From assembly GCA_902517815.1 (NCBI GenBank), contig CABYED010000005.1:31794-95793 (forward strand): a DNA stretch of 64,000 bases, written 5' to 3'. The DNA comes from an uncultured SAR116 cluster alpha proteobacterium. Lineage in GTDB: Bacteria > Pseudomonadota > Alphaproteobacteria > Puniceispirillales > Marisalimonadaceae. Positions 9,184 to 17,758 of this stretch are shown here, piece by piece; within the stretch, counting starts at the first letter, position 1, and each line of letters begins with the position of its first letter. The notes below the pieces were generated by a model, which did no database searches, was not told the origin of the DNA, and saw only the letters and a program-made list of their open reading frames with translations. The translations under genes and the position numbers were made by a program.

Positions 9184-10521
9184 ATGAATACTAATACAAA
9201 TAATCCTGTGTATTCTGTAAGCGAATTTTCACACGTAATCAAAAAATTAGTTGAAACAAATTTTAGTTATGTTCGTATTAGGGGAGAAATTTCGCGCCCT
9301 TCATTTCCAGGTTCAGGACATGTTTATTTCACTCTAAAAGATACAGACGGTACAATTGCTGCAATCATTTGGAAATATACTTTACCAAGGTTATCAATAA
9401 AACCAGAAGAGGGTATGGAGGTGATTTGTACTGGGAAAGTAACTACTTTTGCAGGGCAATCTAAATATCAAATTATTGTTGAAAGTATGGAAGTGGCAGG
9501 AGAGGGTGCGCTTCTAAAAATGCTCGAGGATAGAAGAAAAAAACTTCTTAAAGAAGGATTGTTTAATGATGAGTTTAAAAAGCCAATACCCTATCTTCCT
9601 AAAATTATAGGTGTTATTACTAGTCCTTCAGGCGCCGTAATAAAAGATATTCTTCATAGATTATCAGATCGTTTTCCTTCTCATGTTTATTTGTGGCCAG
9701 TAGCTGTCCAAGGCGAAGTGTCTGCAAAGCAGATTTCAAATGCAATTGATAAATTTAATCAATTGACAAATGAAACAAGTATAAAAAAACCCGACTTGCT
9801 TATAGTTGCAAGAGGTGGTGGTAGCTTGGAAGATTTATGGTCATTTAATGAAGAGATTGTTGTAAGATCAGTATTTAAAAGTTCTATACCGGTAATATCA
9901 GCTGTAGGTCACGAAACTGATACAACATTGATTGATTTTGTATCTGACTTGAGAGCTCCAACTCCAACAGCAGCTGCAGAAAAGGCAGTTCCAGTAAGAG
10001 ATGAATTAATATCAAGAATTGACGAATTAAATTTAAGGATCAAGTCATCTTTCAATAATAAGTTATATAGTAATAAAGAACGTATTAATTACCTTATTAA
10101 GTTGTTAGGTAAGCCAGATCAAATTTTTGAGAACAAAACTCAAAAGTTAGATTTTATATACAAAGATTTTGAAAATTTATTTAAAGATATTTTTGTAGAG
10201 AAAAAAAATAAAATTACTCAATATGCACAATGTTTATTTCCCCCCAAAATTTTGATAAGTAATCTATTTTCAAAACAACAACTTCTTGATACCAAATTTA
10301 AAAATTATCTCAAAAACATAATCAATAGTAAAGAAACAAAATTAAATTCTTTAGAGCAGTTACTTGAGAATTCAAGCTTTAATAGAGTTCTTGAAAGAGG
10401 GTTTTCTCTTGTGATGAACAATAAAGGTAAACCAATAAAACTTAGCAGTGAGGCACCAAAAAACGCTAATGTAAAAATCAAGTTTTCAGATAAAATTAGA
10501 ACAGCGCAATTAGATAAATAA
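9184..10521 (+). CDS. xseA: Exodeoxyribonuclease VII large subunit
   Basis: 445 aa. The N-terminal OB fold (VYSVSEFSHVIKKLVETNFSYVRIRGEIS, GHVYFTLKD) binds single-stranded DNA; the catalytic centre follows (GVITSPSGAVIKDI, RGGGSLEDLWSFNEE, SAVGHETDTTLIDFVSDLRAPTPTAAAE), and a long helical C-terminal arm ends in a family-typical RGFSLVMNNKGKPI element. The enzyme degrades single-stranded DNA into oligonucleotides. The small subunit xseB is not in this window. No clear ribosome-binding site precedes the ATG. Confidence 0.96.
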   Translation: MNTNTNNPVYSVSEFSHVIKKLVETNFSYVRIRGEISRPSFPGSGHVYFTLKDTDGTIAAIIWKYTLPRLSIKPEEGMEVICTGKVTTFAGQSKYQIIVESMEVAGEGALLKMLEDRRKKLLKEGLFNDEFKKPIPYLPKIIGVITSPSGAVIKDILHRLSDRFPSHVYLWPVAVQGEVSAKQISNAIDKFNQLTNETSIKKPDLLIVARGGGSLEDLWSFNEEIVVRSVFKSSIPVISAVGHETDTTLIDFVSDLRAPTPTAAAEKAVPVRDELISRIDELNLRIKSSFNNKLYSNKERINYLIKLLGKPDQIFENKTQKLDFIYKDFENLFKDIFVEKKNKITQYAQCLFPPKILISNLFSKQQLLDTKFKNYLKNIINSKETKLNSLEQLLENSSFNRVLERGFSLVMNNKGKPIKLSSEAPKNANVKIKFSDKIRTAQLDK

Positions 10522-10872
10522 GTTTTTTGTTTACTTAAACTAGGTGCAATCGTAGTGAACCATTTATGTTAAACAGTCAACCTAGATATTTGATAAGAAA
10601 CGTATTTTTTAATATATGCTTGCAGGGATGACCAAATGGTAACTATTATAAAATTTTAATTTAATCAAAGCCAAATTTATATGAATTTAAATTAAAAATA
10701 TAAAATATTTAATATAAAAATTTAATATGGTAAATTTTACTATGAGAAAAGAATTAAAGCTATTTCTGTTTGTGGCAATTTTTTTATTTTGTTAAAAGGT
10801 TATATTTTTTTTATATATCTCGTTCAATATTAACTAACCCTAATATGGAATACAATTTTATAGTTAAATGAT
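10522..10872. other. 351-bp poorly coding region after xseA
   Basis: One of only two gaps longer than 300 bp. I see no tRNA, no recognisable riboswitch and no conserved frame. It contains an inverted repeat CTAGGT (10540-10545) / ACCTAG (10580-10585), a micro-ORF at 10742-10795, and a promoter-like TTGTTA-17-TATATA near its end. The 3' part is extremely AT-rich. It may be the leader of the small-protein genes downstream or hold an uncharacterised small RNA; neither is shown. Confidence 0.5.
10789..10817 (+). promoter_or_regulatory. Putative sigma70 promoter for the small membrane protein
   Basis: TTGTTA at 10789-10794, then 17 bp, then TATATA at 10812-10817. A start of transcription near 10824 would leave about 50 nt of leader before the ATG at 10873. 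The region is very AT-rich, so chance matches are likely; direction and position fit the downstream gene. Confidence 0.35.
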
Positions 10873-11073
10873 ATGACAAAAAAAATAACAAATAATTTTG
10901 ACCAATGGTGGAATGATGGAGAAAATAAATTTAAAAAATTAATTTATCTTTTTACAAGTTGGTGGGATGATGGAAATAATAAATTATTTAAAGCAATCTT
11001 CATATCTTTAGCTTTTCATATAATTTTTGCTATTTTTTGGTTTCTTTTTAAGGGATTGAACTATATATTCTAA
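10873..11073 (+). CDS. Small tryptophan-rich membrane protein with internal repeat
   Basis: I do not recognise this 66-aa protein. Its N-terminal half holds two copies of one unit, WWNDGENKFKKLI and WWDDGNNKLFKAI, about 21 residues apart, followed by one hydrophobic segment (about 41-60, AIFISLAFHIIFAIFWFLF). This suggests an internal duplication of an amphipathic element ahead of a single membrane helix. There is no good Shine-Dalgarno sequence. It is followed 17 bp later by another tiny predicted membrane protein. The repeat supports a real gene, but conservation must be shown. Confidence 0.55.
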   Translation: MTKKITNNFDQWWNDGENKFKKLIYLFTSWWDDGNNKLFKAIFISLAFHIIFAIFWFLFKGLNYIF

Positions 11074-11090
11074 TAATAATAGGAAAAGAA

Positions 11091-11204
11091 TTGAAAAAAG
11101 ACGGTAAACCACATTCTTATATTTTTAAATGGTATCTTTGCGCATACATAATCATAGCGGTTACAGTAATTTACTTAGAATATGATAATTGGTTTGGTAT
11201 GTGA
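11091..11204 (+). CDS. Very small predicted membrane protein (37 aa)
   Basis: TTG start preceded by AGGAAAAG (11081-11088), a good ribosome-binding site. The 37-aa product, beginning MKKDGKPHSYIFKWYL, has a charged N-terminus, one hydrophobic helix (about residues 16-29, LCAYIIIAVTVIYL) and a short EYDNWFGM tail. It resembles the small single-span subunits or accessory proteins common in alphaproteobacterial membranes, but I cannot name a family. It sits directly after the tryptophan-rich small protein on the same strand and could be co-transcribed. Confidence 0.45.
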   Translation: MKKDGKPHSYIFKWYLCAYIIIAVTVIYLEYDNWFGM

Positions 11205-11312
11205 TTCATAATTTTTCATTTAGATAACACCCCATCTGTTTTGTAGATTAAATATAAATATCTAGCCATACTCCGTGCACAGTGTTTAACTAATAGTGAA
11301 CATAACCTAACT

Positions 11313-12200
11313 CTATTTGCCCCACCGTCTGTGTGCCCAAAGCCATTGTTCTGGTCTATCTATAATCCATTCCTCAATCCTTTTAGAAATTAATCTAGTA
11401 ATTTCATATGTGGCTTTATCTTTATCTAAATTTTTTGGAAATTTAAGTTTATCCTCAACACTTAATTTAAACTTTATACCCTTAAAACGTTCCACTCTAA
11501 CCATATAAATTGGAACATTCCATTTTAAAGCCATAACTGCAGCGGCCTGAGGTGTAGGTGTTTCAATTCCAAAAAAAGGAACCATAATTCCTTCTCTCAA
11601 AAGTTGATCTCCTGTTAGTCCAACAACTTCACCATTTTTAATTTTACTAGTCATGCCTATTGCTGCAAGACGACCTTTTCTGTAAAAGTCAGCATTAGCA
11701 TCTTTATTCCTGTAAATTTGTATTTTATTTAATATCCAATTATTTATAGGTCTAAAAACATAGCCAGCTCGTCTTCCGGCAAGATCTCCAACTCTTAAAA
11801 GGAACTCCCAATTAGCCATATGTGCTCCTACAAGAATGGCAGGACCTTTTTTAATTTTTTCTAAACCTTCAGTTTCTAAATTACCTGATCTAATCAAATT
11901 ATTGATATGTGGCATTTCACCAACAGTCTGTCCAAGCATGAACCAATGTTTTGATGTAAGTTTATTTATCTCTTTTAAAGACTTTGCAGGAAAAACAATT
12001 TTTAAATGTTTTTTTACTCGTTTGTTATAAGAAGTAAGTGGGGCTACTAAATACATTAATGCTCCACACAAGTAAGATGAAAATTTATACGGTAAAATCT
12101 TAAGTATTATGAATAATGGAATAGTTATACTTGCCATTATTGGATCATGTATGTATCTATCAAATTGCTTTTTAATTCTAAAACTTAATGGATCAGGCAT
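11313..12200 (-). CDS. lpxL: Lipid A biosynthesis acyltransferase, LpxL/HtrB family
   Basis: Inner-membrane acyltransferase of 295 aa that adds a secondary acyl chain to Kdo2-lipid A. The catalytic HX4E motif is seen in VGAHMANWEFLLR. Other family segments are FYRKGRLAA, GLTGDQ and the C-terminal PEQWLWAHRRW. It overlaps the end of lpxK by 8 bp, so lpxL, lpxK, waaA and the DUF374 gene read as one operon. LpxL versus LpxM-type position specificity cannot be told. Confidence 0.92.
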   Translation of the reverse strand: MPDPLSFRIKKQFDRYIHDPIMASITIPLFIILKILPYKFSSYLCGALMYLVAPLTSYNKRVKKHLKIVFPAKSLKEINKLTSKHWFMLGQTVGEMPHINNLIRSGNLETEGLEKIKKGPAILVGAHMANWEFLLRVGDLAGRRAGYVFRPINNWILNKIQIYRNKDANADFYRKGRLAAIGMTSKIKNGEVVGLTGDQLLREGIMVPFFGIETPTPQAAAVMALKWNVPIYMVRVERFKGIKFKLSVEDKLKFPKNLDKDKATYEITRLISKRIEEWIIDRPEQWLWAHRRWGK

Positions 12201-13197
12201 TTAGTTTTTCCTGAAAAAATATTTCAAGATTCAATTTATCTTTCACGCTTAATTCCAATTCAATTGGTAAAAAATGTATATGGTTCTTATTTTCTGAAAT
12301 TTTAACATAATCCTTTTCAGTTGTAATAAGTTTTAAGTTTCGATTATTTGCATCAAAAATTAAATTGTTAACATCGTCTTTTTTATAAGCATAGTGATCA
12401 GGAAATATTTTTGTAGATGATATTTCATATCCGTTCTTCTTAAGTGTTTCAAAAAACTTATTAGGATTAGCTAGGCCACAAAAAGCTAGTAATCTTTCTT
12501 TTTTTATTTTTATTGGAATAGCTATCTTAACATTTGATTTAATAACTGGGATGTTAAAAGACTTAAATAAGTTTTTTTCGTTACTGTCGCTCTCTCCTGT
12601 TAATATTATTTTGTCAATATCATTTAGACCACGTTCTATAGACTGTCTTAATGGTCCTGCAGGTAAACAATACCCATTGCCAAGCTTTAATTGTTTATCT
12701 ACTAATAAAAATTTTATATCTTGTTTTAATTGATAATTTTGTAAACCATCATCCATTATAATAACATTAAATTTATCTTTGTGTTTTTCTATGAATTTAG
12801 CTCCTAAGTATCTGTTTCTAGAAACGATTGTGGTTCCAACTTTGCTTAATAATATTGGTTCATCCCCAACATCTTGAAAATGATGTGAATTATTAACTTC
12901 TAATGGTCCTTTCTTAAAACCACCATAACCTCTGGTTAAAAACACTGGATTATAACCTAAATTTTTTAAAAGCTTGTAAGTATAAATCGAAAATGGAGTT
13001 TTGCCTGTTCCTCCAACAGTAAGATTCCCTATGCAAACTACCTTTAATTTAGATTTATAGGTTTTTGAAAAGTAACTTTTAAACTCATCAATTAAAACCC
13101 ACAAAATAGAAAATGGATAGAGAAGTATAATTTGTAATTTTGATATACTGTTTCTTTTATACCAAAATTCAGGAGTTCTAAAAATTTTAAGCAACAT
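12193..13197 (-). CDS. lpxK: Tetraacyldisaccharide 4'-kinase
   Basis: Membrane-associated P-loop kinase of 334 aa that phosphorylates the 4' position of the lipid A disaccharide. It shows the N-terminal membrane anchor, the Walker A loop GNLTVGGTGKTPF, then PVFLTRGYGG, VGDEPILL, and the VIIMDDGLQNYQL Walker B region; all are diagnostic. Overlaps waaA upstream by 11 bp and lpxL downstream by 8 bp, indicating translational coupling. Confidence 0.96.
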   Translation of the reverse strand: MLLKIFRTPEFWYKRNSISKLQIILLYPFSILWVLIDEFKSYFSKTYKSKLKVVCIGNLTVGGTGKTPFSIYTYKLLKNLGYNPVFLTRGYGGFKKGPLEVNNSHHFQDVGDEPILLSKVGTTIVSRNRYLGAKFIEKHKDKFNVIIMDDGLQNYQLKQDIKFLLVDKQLKLGNGYCLPAGPLRQSIERGLNDIDKIILTGESDSNEKNLFKSFNIPVIKSNVKIAIPIKIKKERLLAFCGLANPNKFFETLKKNGYEISSTKIFPDHYAYKKDDVNNLIFDANNRNLKLITTEKDYVKISENKNHIHFLPIELELSVKDKLNLEIFFQEKLNA

Positions 13198-14506
13198 TTA
13201 CGTTTTTATATGTTTTTAATAGTTCAATTAAATTTATACTTGCTTCATCTGCACGTTGTTGAGCAAAACCAGAGGTAATTAAACTATTTCTACCCATATC
13301 TTCTAAGCGTTCTGAGTTACTAAGTAACTCAACAATATTATTAATAAAATTCTCATTCATTTTAGGTCCTTTTTCTATTTGTATGGCACCTCCAGACCAA
13401 ACTAGATCTTTAATCTGGGCATCACATTTTTCAGAATGTGGACCCATTATAACTGGTTTACCAAACTGAGATGCTTCAGATGGACTATGACCTCCAACAG
13501 GCACCATAGAACCAGCTACAAAAACTAAATCCGATATTTCTATTAACGAGCCCATTTCCCCCATTGTATCTGAAAGGTAAAATATATCGTTTTTTGATGG
13601 ATACTCGCCTTTGCTTCTTGATTTTATATCGAAACCAGCAGCTTTTATTCTATTTTGAATACCCAAGCTTCGATTAATATGTCTTGGTGCGATTATAATT
13701 AAAATTTTATCATGAGATTTTTTTCTTAGGAGATTAGCTAATTTAATCATTAACTCTTCTTCTCCTGGATGAGTTGAGGCTGCAATTAATATTTTTTTTC
13801 TAAGTATATTCTTTTTTAGTTTAAATACATAATTTTGATCTACAGGAGGTTTTTCAGCTATTGATTTAAGACTTGTTAAACTTTTAACATTTTTAGCACC
13901 TAATTTCTTAAACAAGACCTCTTGTTTGGGATCAACAGCTAATACATGATCAACTTTACTAAAAATTTTCTTTGCCAAAAAGTAACCTAATCCTGTCCAA
14001 AAACGAGCAGATTTATCTGACATTTGTGAAGATGCAAGAATAGTTGGAATATTAGAATTTGCAGTCAAATATATTAAATTAGGCCAAAAATCTGATTCCA
14101 TAAAAACAGCCATATTTGGTTTCCATTGATTTAAAAATTTTGAAACAAATTTAGGATGATCATAAGGATGATATTGATGAATTGCAGGTAAACCTTTTTT
14201 TATTTTATCATTTATTAATTTGGCAGCAGAAGTAGTGTTAGTTGTTAACAAAAAACACTCTTTTTTATTTTTACCAAAACCATTTTTTTTCATTGAATTA
14301 GCCAGTGCTAAAGCTGCAACAGACTCACCAACACTTGTTCCATGTAACCAAACAATAATGCCATCAGGTCGAAGTTTTTTTGAAAGTCCATATCTTTCAT
14401 TAAGTCTATATTTATCTTCTTTTCCTTGTTTTTGTCGTCTTGATAAATAACTAGGCAAAAACAATTTTAATATTCTCCATAAAAAATTATATATAGATAG
14501 TGTCAT
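13187..14506 (-). CDS. waaA: 3-deoxy-D-manno-octulosonic acid (Kdo) transferase
   Basis: Glycosyltransferase of 439 aa that transfers Kdo from CMP-Kdo to lipid IVA. The ATG at 14506 (MTLSIYNFLWR) is preferred; a TTG at 14518 extends it by 4 residues. An N-terminal membrane anchor is followed by WLHGTSVGESVAAL, a conserved Kdo-transferase motif, TTNTTSAAKL, FMESDFWPNL, and the C-terminal donor site VAGSMVPVGGHSPSEASQFGKPVIMGPH. Middle gene of the lipid A operon. One domain, so mono- versus bifunctional Kdo transfer cannot be decided. Confidence 0.95.
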   Translation of the reverse strand: MTLSIYNFLWRILKLFLPSYLSRRQKQGKEDKYRLNERYGLSKKLRPDGIIVWLHGTSVGESVAALALANSMKKNGFGKNKKECFLLTTNTTSAAKLINDKIKKGLPAIHQYHPYDHPKFVSKFLNQWKPNMAVFMESDFWPNLIYLTANSNIPTILASSQMSDKSARFWTGLGYFLAKKIFSKVDHVLAVDPKQEVLFKKLGAKNVKSLTSLKSIAEKPPVDQNYVFKLKKNILRKKILIAASTHPGEEELMIKLANLLRKKSHDKILIIIAPRHINRSLGIQNRIKAAGFDIKSRSKGEYPSKNDIFYLSDTMGEMGSLIEISDLVFVAGSMVPVGGHSPSEASQFGKPVIMGPHSEKCDAQIKDLVWSGGAIQIEKGPKMNENFINNIVELLSNSERLEDMGRNSLITSGFAQQRADEASINLIELLKTYKNVNVA

Positions 14507-14533
14507 TGTAAGTCCCAAAATTTGTTATAAAGC

Positions 14534-15205
14534 TCAATTTATCTTACTTTCTAATATTTTTGTAAGTCTTTTGATTTCATTTTCAAGATTTTGTCTTTCA
14601 AGTTCAAATCTATTTACATCTATTTTTGTTTCTATGTATATTGGTTTTCCAAAACTATATATTCCTTTTGAAAATGGATATGGTAAAACAAATTTATCCC
14701 ATGAATTAATTATTTTAAACTTATTTGTAGTCCACACTAAAGGAATAATAGGAGTGTTTGTCATCTGAGCTAGTTTTATAATACCTTCCTTAACTTTTTC
14801 TTTAGGTCCTCTAGGTCCATCTGGTGTAATCGCTATACTTTCGCCTAATTGTAAATGTTTCACCATTTTTCTGAATGCCTGCATTCCTCCTTTTTTTGAG
14901 GAGCCTAGTATCACATTCATTCCAAGATATTGAAAAGCTATAGAAGTAATCATCCCGTCGGAATGACTAGACTGAAGTGCATTAATTACTCTGTTTCTTG
15001 GTAAAAGATGAGGCCCTAAAAATAATTTATTATGCCAGCAACAAAAAATATATTTATGTCTATTATCAAAAATTTTTGATTTTTTGCTTTGCTCAAAATA
15101 TTCCCACCTAATTGAACGTGAAATTAATTTTGTAATAAAATAAAAGATAAAACCTATTAGTTTTTGACCAATACTAGTTTTACTAAAACGTTTTAAAACA
15201 CGCAT
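14534..15205 (-). CDS. DUF374 lysophospholipid acyltransferase-like protein
   Basis: 223 aa. N-terminal hydrophobic segment, then FCCWHNKLFLGPHL and SSHSDGMITS, ITPDGPRGPKEKVKEG and TPIIPLVW, the pattern of DUF374 proteins, which belong to the glycerolipid acyltransferase superfamily. In Alphaproteobacteria the gene sits next to waaA/lpxK and has been linked to lipid A acylation in some species; the substrate here is not known. First gene of the leftward lipid A operon; divergent from msbA across 129 bp, which must contain both promoters. Confidence 0.85.
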   Translation of the reverse strand: MRVLKRFSKTSIGQKLIGFIFYFITKLISRSIRWEYFEQSKKSKIFDNRHKYIFCCWHNKLFLGPHLLPRNRVINALQSSHSDGMITSIAFQYLGMNVILGSSKKGGMQAFRKMVKHLQLGESIAITPDGPRGPKEKVKEGIIKLAQMTNTPIIPLVWTTNKFKIINSWDKFVLPYPFSKGIYSFGKPIYIETKIDVNRFELERQNLENEIKRLTKILESKIN

Positions 15206-15334
15206 TTAAAATTCCAAATTACAGCAAATATTTAAAATTGAGTATTAAATTAAATTTACACAAAACAAAATAACTATCTATACATATAATTAGTATAATA
15301 GATTAATATAAATGATATATTAAATTGGATTAAT

Positions 15335-17083
15335 ATGAAAACAAACCAAATGAAAACAAACCAAAGTAAAAGTTTAATTCGAGAATTTTGGAATGATTTT
15401 GTATCCAATTATAAGATTGATATTATATTAGCTTTTATATTATTGGTTGTTGTTGCAGCTACTGCTTCAATCTATCCTTATTTGATACAACTGGTTTTCG
15501 ATAGTTTATTTGATGATAATAATAACTGGACTATTTTCCCTCTTATTATTGCTATTGTTGCAATTATTAGAGGTGTTGCAATGTTTTTCCAAATACGTCA
15601 AGTTTCAAAAATCTCATTATCAATCTCGGTAGATATCCAAAAAATACTAACTAAGCAATTGATAACTGCTGACTTGGATGAATTGAATAAATTATCTTCA
15701 GGTAACCATGTTTCTAAAATAATGAATGATGTTATTTTAATTAGAGATGGTTTTGAGAGAACTATAAATAATTTAGTCAGGGATACTTTTACAGTTGTAG
15801 CATTATTAATTTATCTAATTTGGTTGGATTGGCTTTTATCAATATTAGTTATTATAATTTACCCATTAGCGTTGAGGCCTGTAGTTAGGATTGGGAAAAA
15901 ACAAAAGATCATCGCAACATCTCTTCAAGAACAAATGGAAATAGTTACATCCACACTTACTGAGATGCTTCAAGGCATAAGAATGGTTAAATCGTACAAT
16001 TTAGAGAATATGGAAATTAATAGATCCAAAGGTGTTTTGGACTCGTTATTTAAAAAAATGTTTAGTTTAATAATTGGAAGAGCAAAAGTTTTGCCTATTT
16101 TAGAAATTTTAGGAGGAGTTGCAGCAGCTAGTGTAATTGGTTTTGCAAGCTATCGTGTATCAATAGGTGAATTATCGCCTGGAAGTGTAGTGGGTTACGT
16201 AACAGCATTATTAATGATCGCACAACCTGCTAGAGCATTAGGAACTTTCAATACTGTTTTTCAGGAGGCTCTCTCTGCTTTAGGAAGAATTTACACACAA
16301 TTAAATATTTTTCCAAAAGTTATTAGCTTATCATCTGCCCCTAATTTAAAAATAGCAAAAAACAAACCACCAAAAATAACTTTTAAAGGGGTCAGCTTCG
16401 GATATAACAAAAAGAACAAAGTTTTAGATGAAATTACCTTTATCGTAAATTCAGGATCTAAAGTTGCACTGGTTGGGCAAAGTGGATCTGGAAAGTCTAC
16501 AATAGTTAATTTGATTTCAAGATTTTATGATCCAATAACTGGAGAAATTTTAATAAATGAAGAAAACATTAAGGATGTAAGTTTAAATTCGCTTAGAAAA
16601 AATATTTCATTGGTTAGCCAGGAAACTATAATTTATAATAAAAGCTTTATGGATAATATTAGATTTGGCAATTTAGACGCTCCAGATCATAAAATCAAAA
16701 AAGCAGCAATGAATGCAGATATCCATGAATTTATAGCCAAATCTTTAGATGGTTATAATACAATTGTCGGAGAAGGAGGTAATACATTGTCTGGAGGGCA
16801 AAAACAGCGGATATCAATTGCTAGAGCCATTCTAAAAGATGCTCCTATCTTACTTTTAGATGAGGCGACAAGTTCCCTTGATGCTGAAACTGAGAGTGAA
16901 ATTAATAAAACCCTTGAAATACTCACAAAGAATAAGACAACAATTACTATTGCGCACAGACTTTCCACAATAATTAATTCAGACCAGATAATTTTGATAA
17001 GTAAGGGTAAAATCGTAGATGTAGGAAGCCATAAAGAGTTAATCAAAAGTTCTGATTATTACAAAAAACTATATAATTCATGA
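15335..17083 (+). CDS. msbA: ABC transporter, lipid A/lipopolysaccharide flippase type (MsbA-like)
   Basis: Half-transporter of 582 aa with an N-terminal six-helix membrane domain and a C-terminal ATPase: Walker A GQSGSGKST (381-389), signature LSGGQKQR from 485, Walker B APILLLDEAT, and the H-loop TIAHRL. It faces the lipid A operon head-to-head, which supports a role as lipid A flippase, but generic multidrug exporters of this family look alike. The first 15 bp, including the ATG, are duplicated in tandem (15335-15349 and 15350-15364), so the second ATG could also be used. Confidence 0.85.
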   Translation: MKTNQMKTNQSKSLIREFWNDFVSNYKIDIILAFILLVVVAATASIYPYLIQLVFDSLFDDNNNWTIFPLIIAIVAIIRGVAMFFQIRQVSKISLSISVDIQKILTKQLITADLDELNKLSSGNHVSKIMNDVILIRDGFERTINNLVRDTFTVVALLIYLIWLDWLLSILVIIIYPLALRPVVRIGKKQKIIATSLQEQMEIVTSTLTEMLQGIRMVKSYNLENMEINRSKGVLDSLFKKMFSLIIGRAKVLPILEILGGVAAASVIGFASYRVSIGELSPGSVVGYVTALLMIAQPARALGTFNTVFQEALSALGRIYTQLNIFPKVISLSSAPNLKIAKNKPPKITFKGVSFGYNKKNKVLDEITFIVNSGSKVALVGQSGSGKSTIVNLISRFYDPITGEILINEENIKDVSLNSLRKNISLVSQETIIYNKSFMDNIRFGNLDAPDHKIKKAAMNADIHEFIAKSLDGYNTIVGEGGNTLSGGQKQRISIARAILKDAPILLLDEATSSLDAETESEINKTLEILTKNKTTITIAHRLSTIINSDQIILISKGKIVDVGSHKELIKSSDYYKKLYNS

Positions 17084-17095
17084 ACTTAAGAATAG

Positions 17096-17758
17096 TTATT
17101 CTCTTTTCAAAAAATCATCTAATAATCTATTAACCCACCAAACAGATTGAAAATTACGCTCTAATTTTTCAGGATCATATTTTTCTTTTACCCAGTCTAT
17201 AAACTTCATTTTATTTTGTTTATATTGTTTTGAATATTCTTCAACAAAACTATCTAAAACTCCTGGTTTGGCCCATTTTACGTGAAGATATTTCCAAGAT
17301 AATTGTTGTTTCGCAATATTTGGGTGCTCTTTTTTGTGAGTAAGCATATATAATGCAGACATTATTCCAGCCCTGTCAGCACCTGATTTACAATGTATTA
17401 AAGCCGGGTATTTAATAGATTTAAAAAGTTTTTCAGCTTTAAATATCATATCTTTTTCAGGCGCAGCGCGAGATCTTGCTCTAAAATCTATTAATTTTAT
17501 GTTGTTTTTTTCACAAGCCTCGTTTTCTAATAACCAGCCACCATCCTTTCTAACTCCTCTTAGATTTATAATGGTTTTTATACCAAGTTCACCATAGTGT
17601 TTTATTCTAAGGGGCGTAGGCATATTTGACCTATATAATTTTTCATCAATTTGATGAAAATTGTGATAACAAAATCTTAGAAATCCATGATCTTTCACAA
17701 TCATGTCGAACCAAGCTAAAATTCTGTTAAATTTTATTTTATCTGATGTGTTTATCAA
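17096..17758 (-). CDS. Dual-specificity/tyrosine phosphatase-like protein
   Basis: 220 aa. The phosphatase signature CX5R is seen as HCKSGADRAG (Cys123, Arg129), with the upstream YRSNMPTPLRI and TIINLRG segments typical of the alphaproteobacterial tyrosine phosphatase family found near envelope genes. The general-acid loop could involve the Asp at about residue 91. Substrate unknown; related small phosphatases act on phosphoproteins, phosphoinositides or lipid headgroups. Its start directly abuts the stop of pmbA on the same strand, so the two are probably co-transcribed; it faces msbA tail-to-tail. Confidence 0.8.
   Translation of the reverse strand: MINTSDKIKFNRILAWFDMIVKDHGFLRFCYHNFHQIDEKLYRSNMPTPLRIKHYGELGIKTIINLRGVRKDGGWLLENEACEKNNIKLIDFRARSRAAPEKDMIFKAEKLFKSIKYPALIHCKSGADRAGIMSALYMLTHKKEHPNIAKQQLSWKYLHVKWAKPGVLDSFVEEYSKQYKQNKMKFIDWVKEKYDPEKLERNFQSVWWVNRLLDDFLKRE

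Noticed and set aside
10742..10795. 17-codon micro-ORF as an independent gene
   Set aside because: No ribosome-binding site, overlaps the promoter-like element of the next gene, and too short to support without conservation; kept only as part of the unexplained region.
17089..17102. AGAATA-GT-TATTCT as a terminator between msbA and the phosphatase gene
   Set aside because: Only 6 AT-rich base pairs with a 2-nt centre and no proper T-run; too weak to call.
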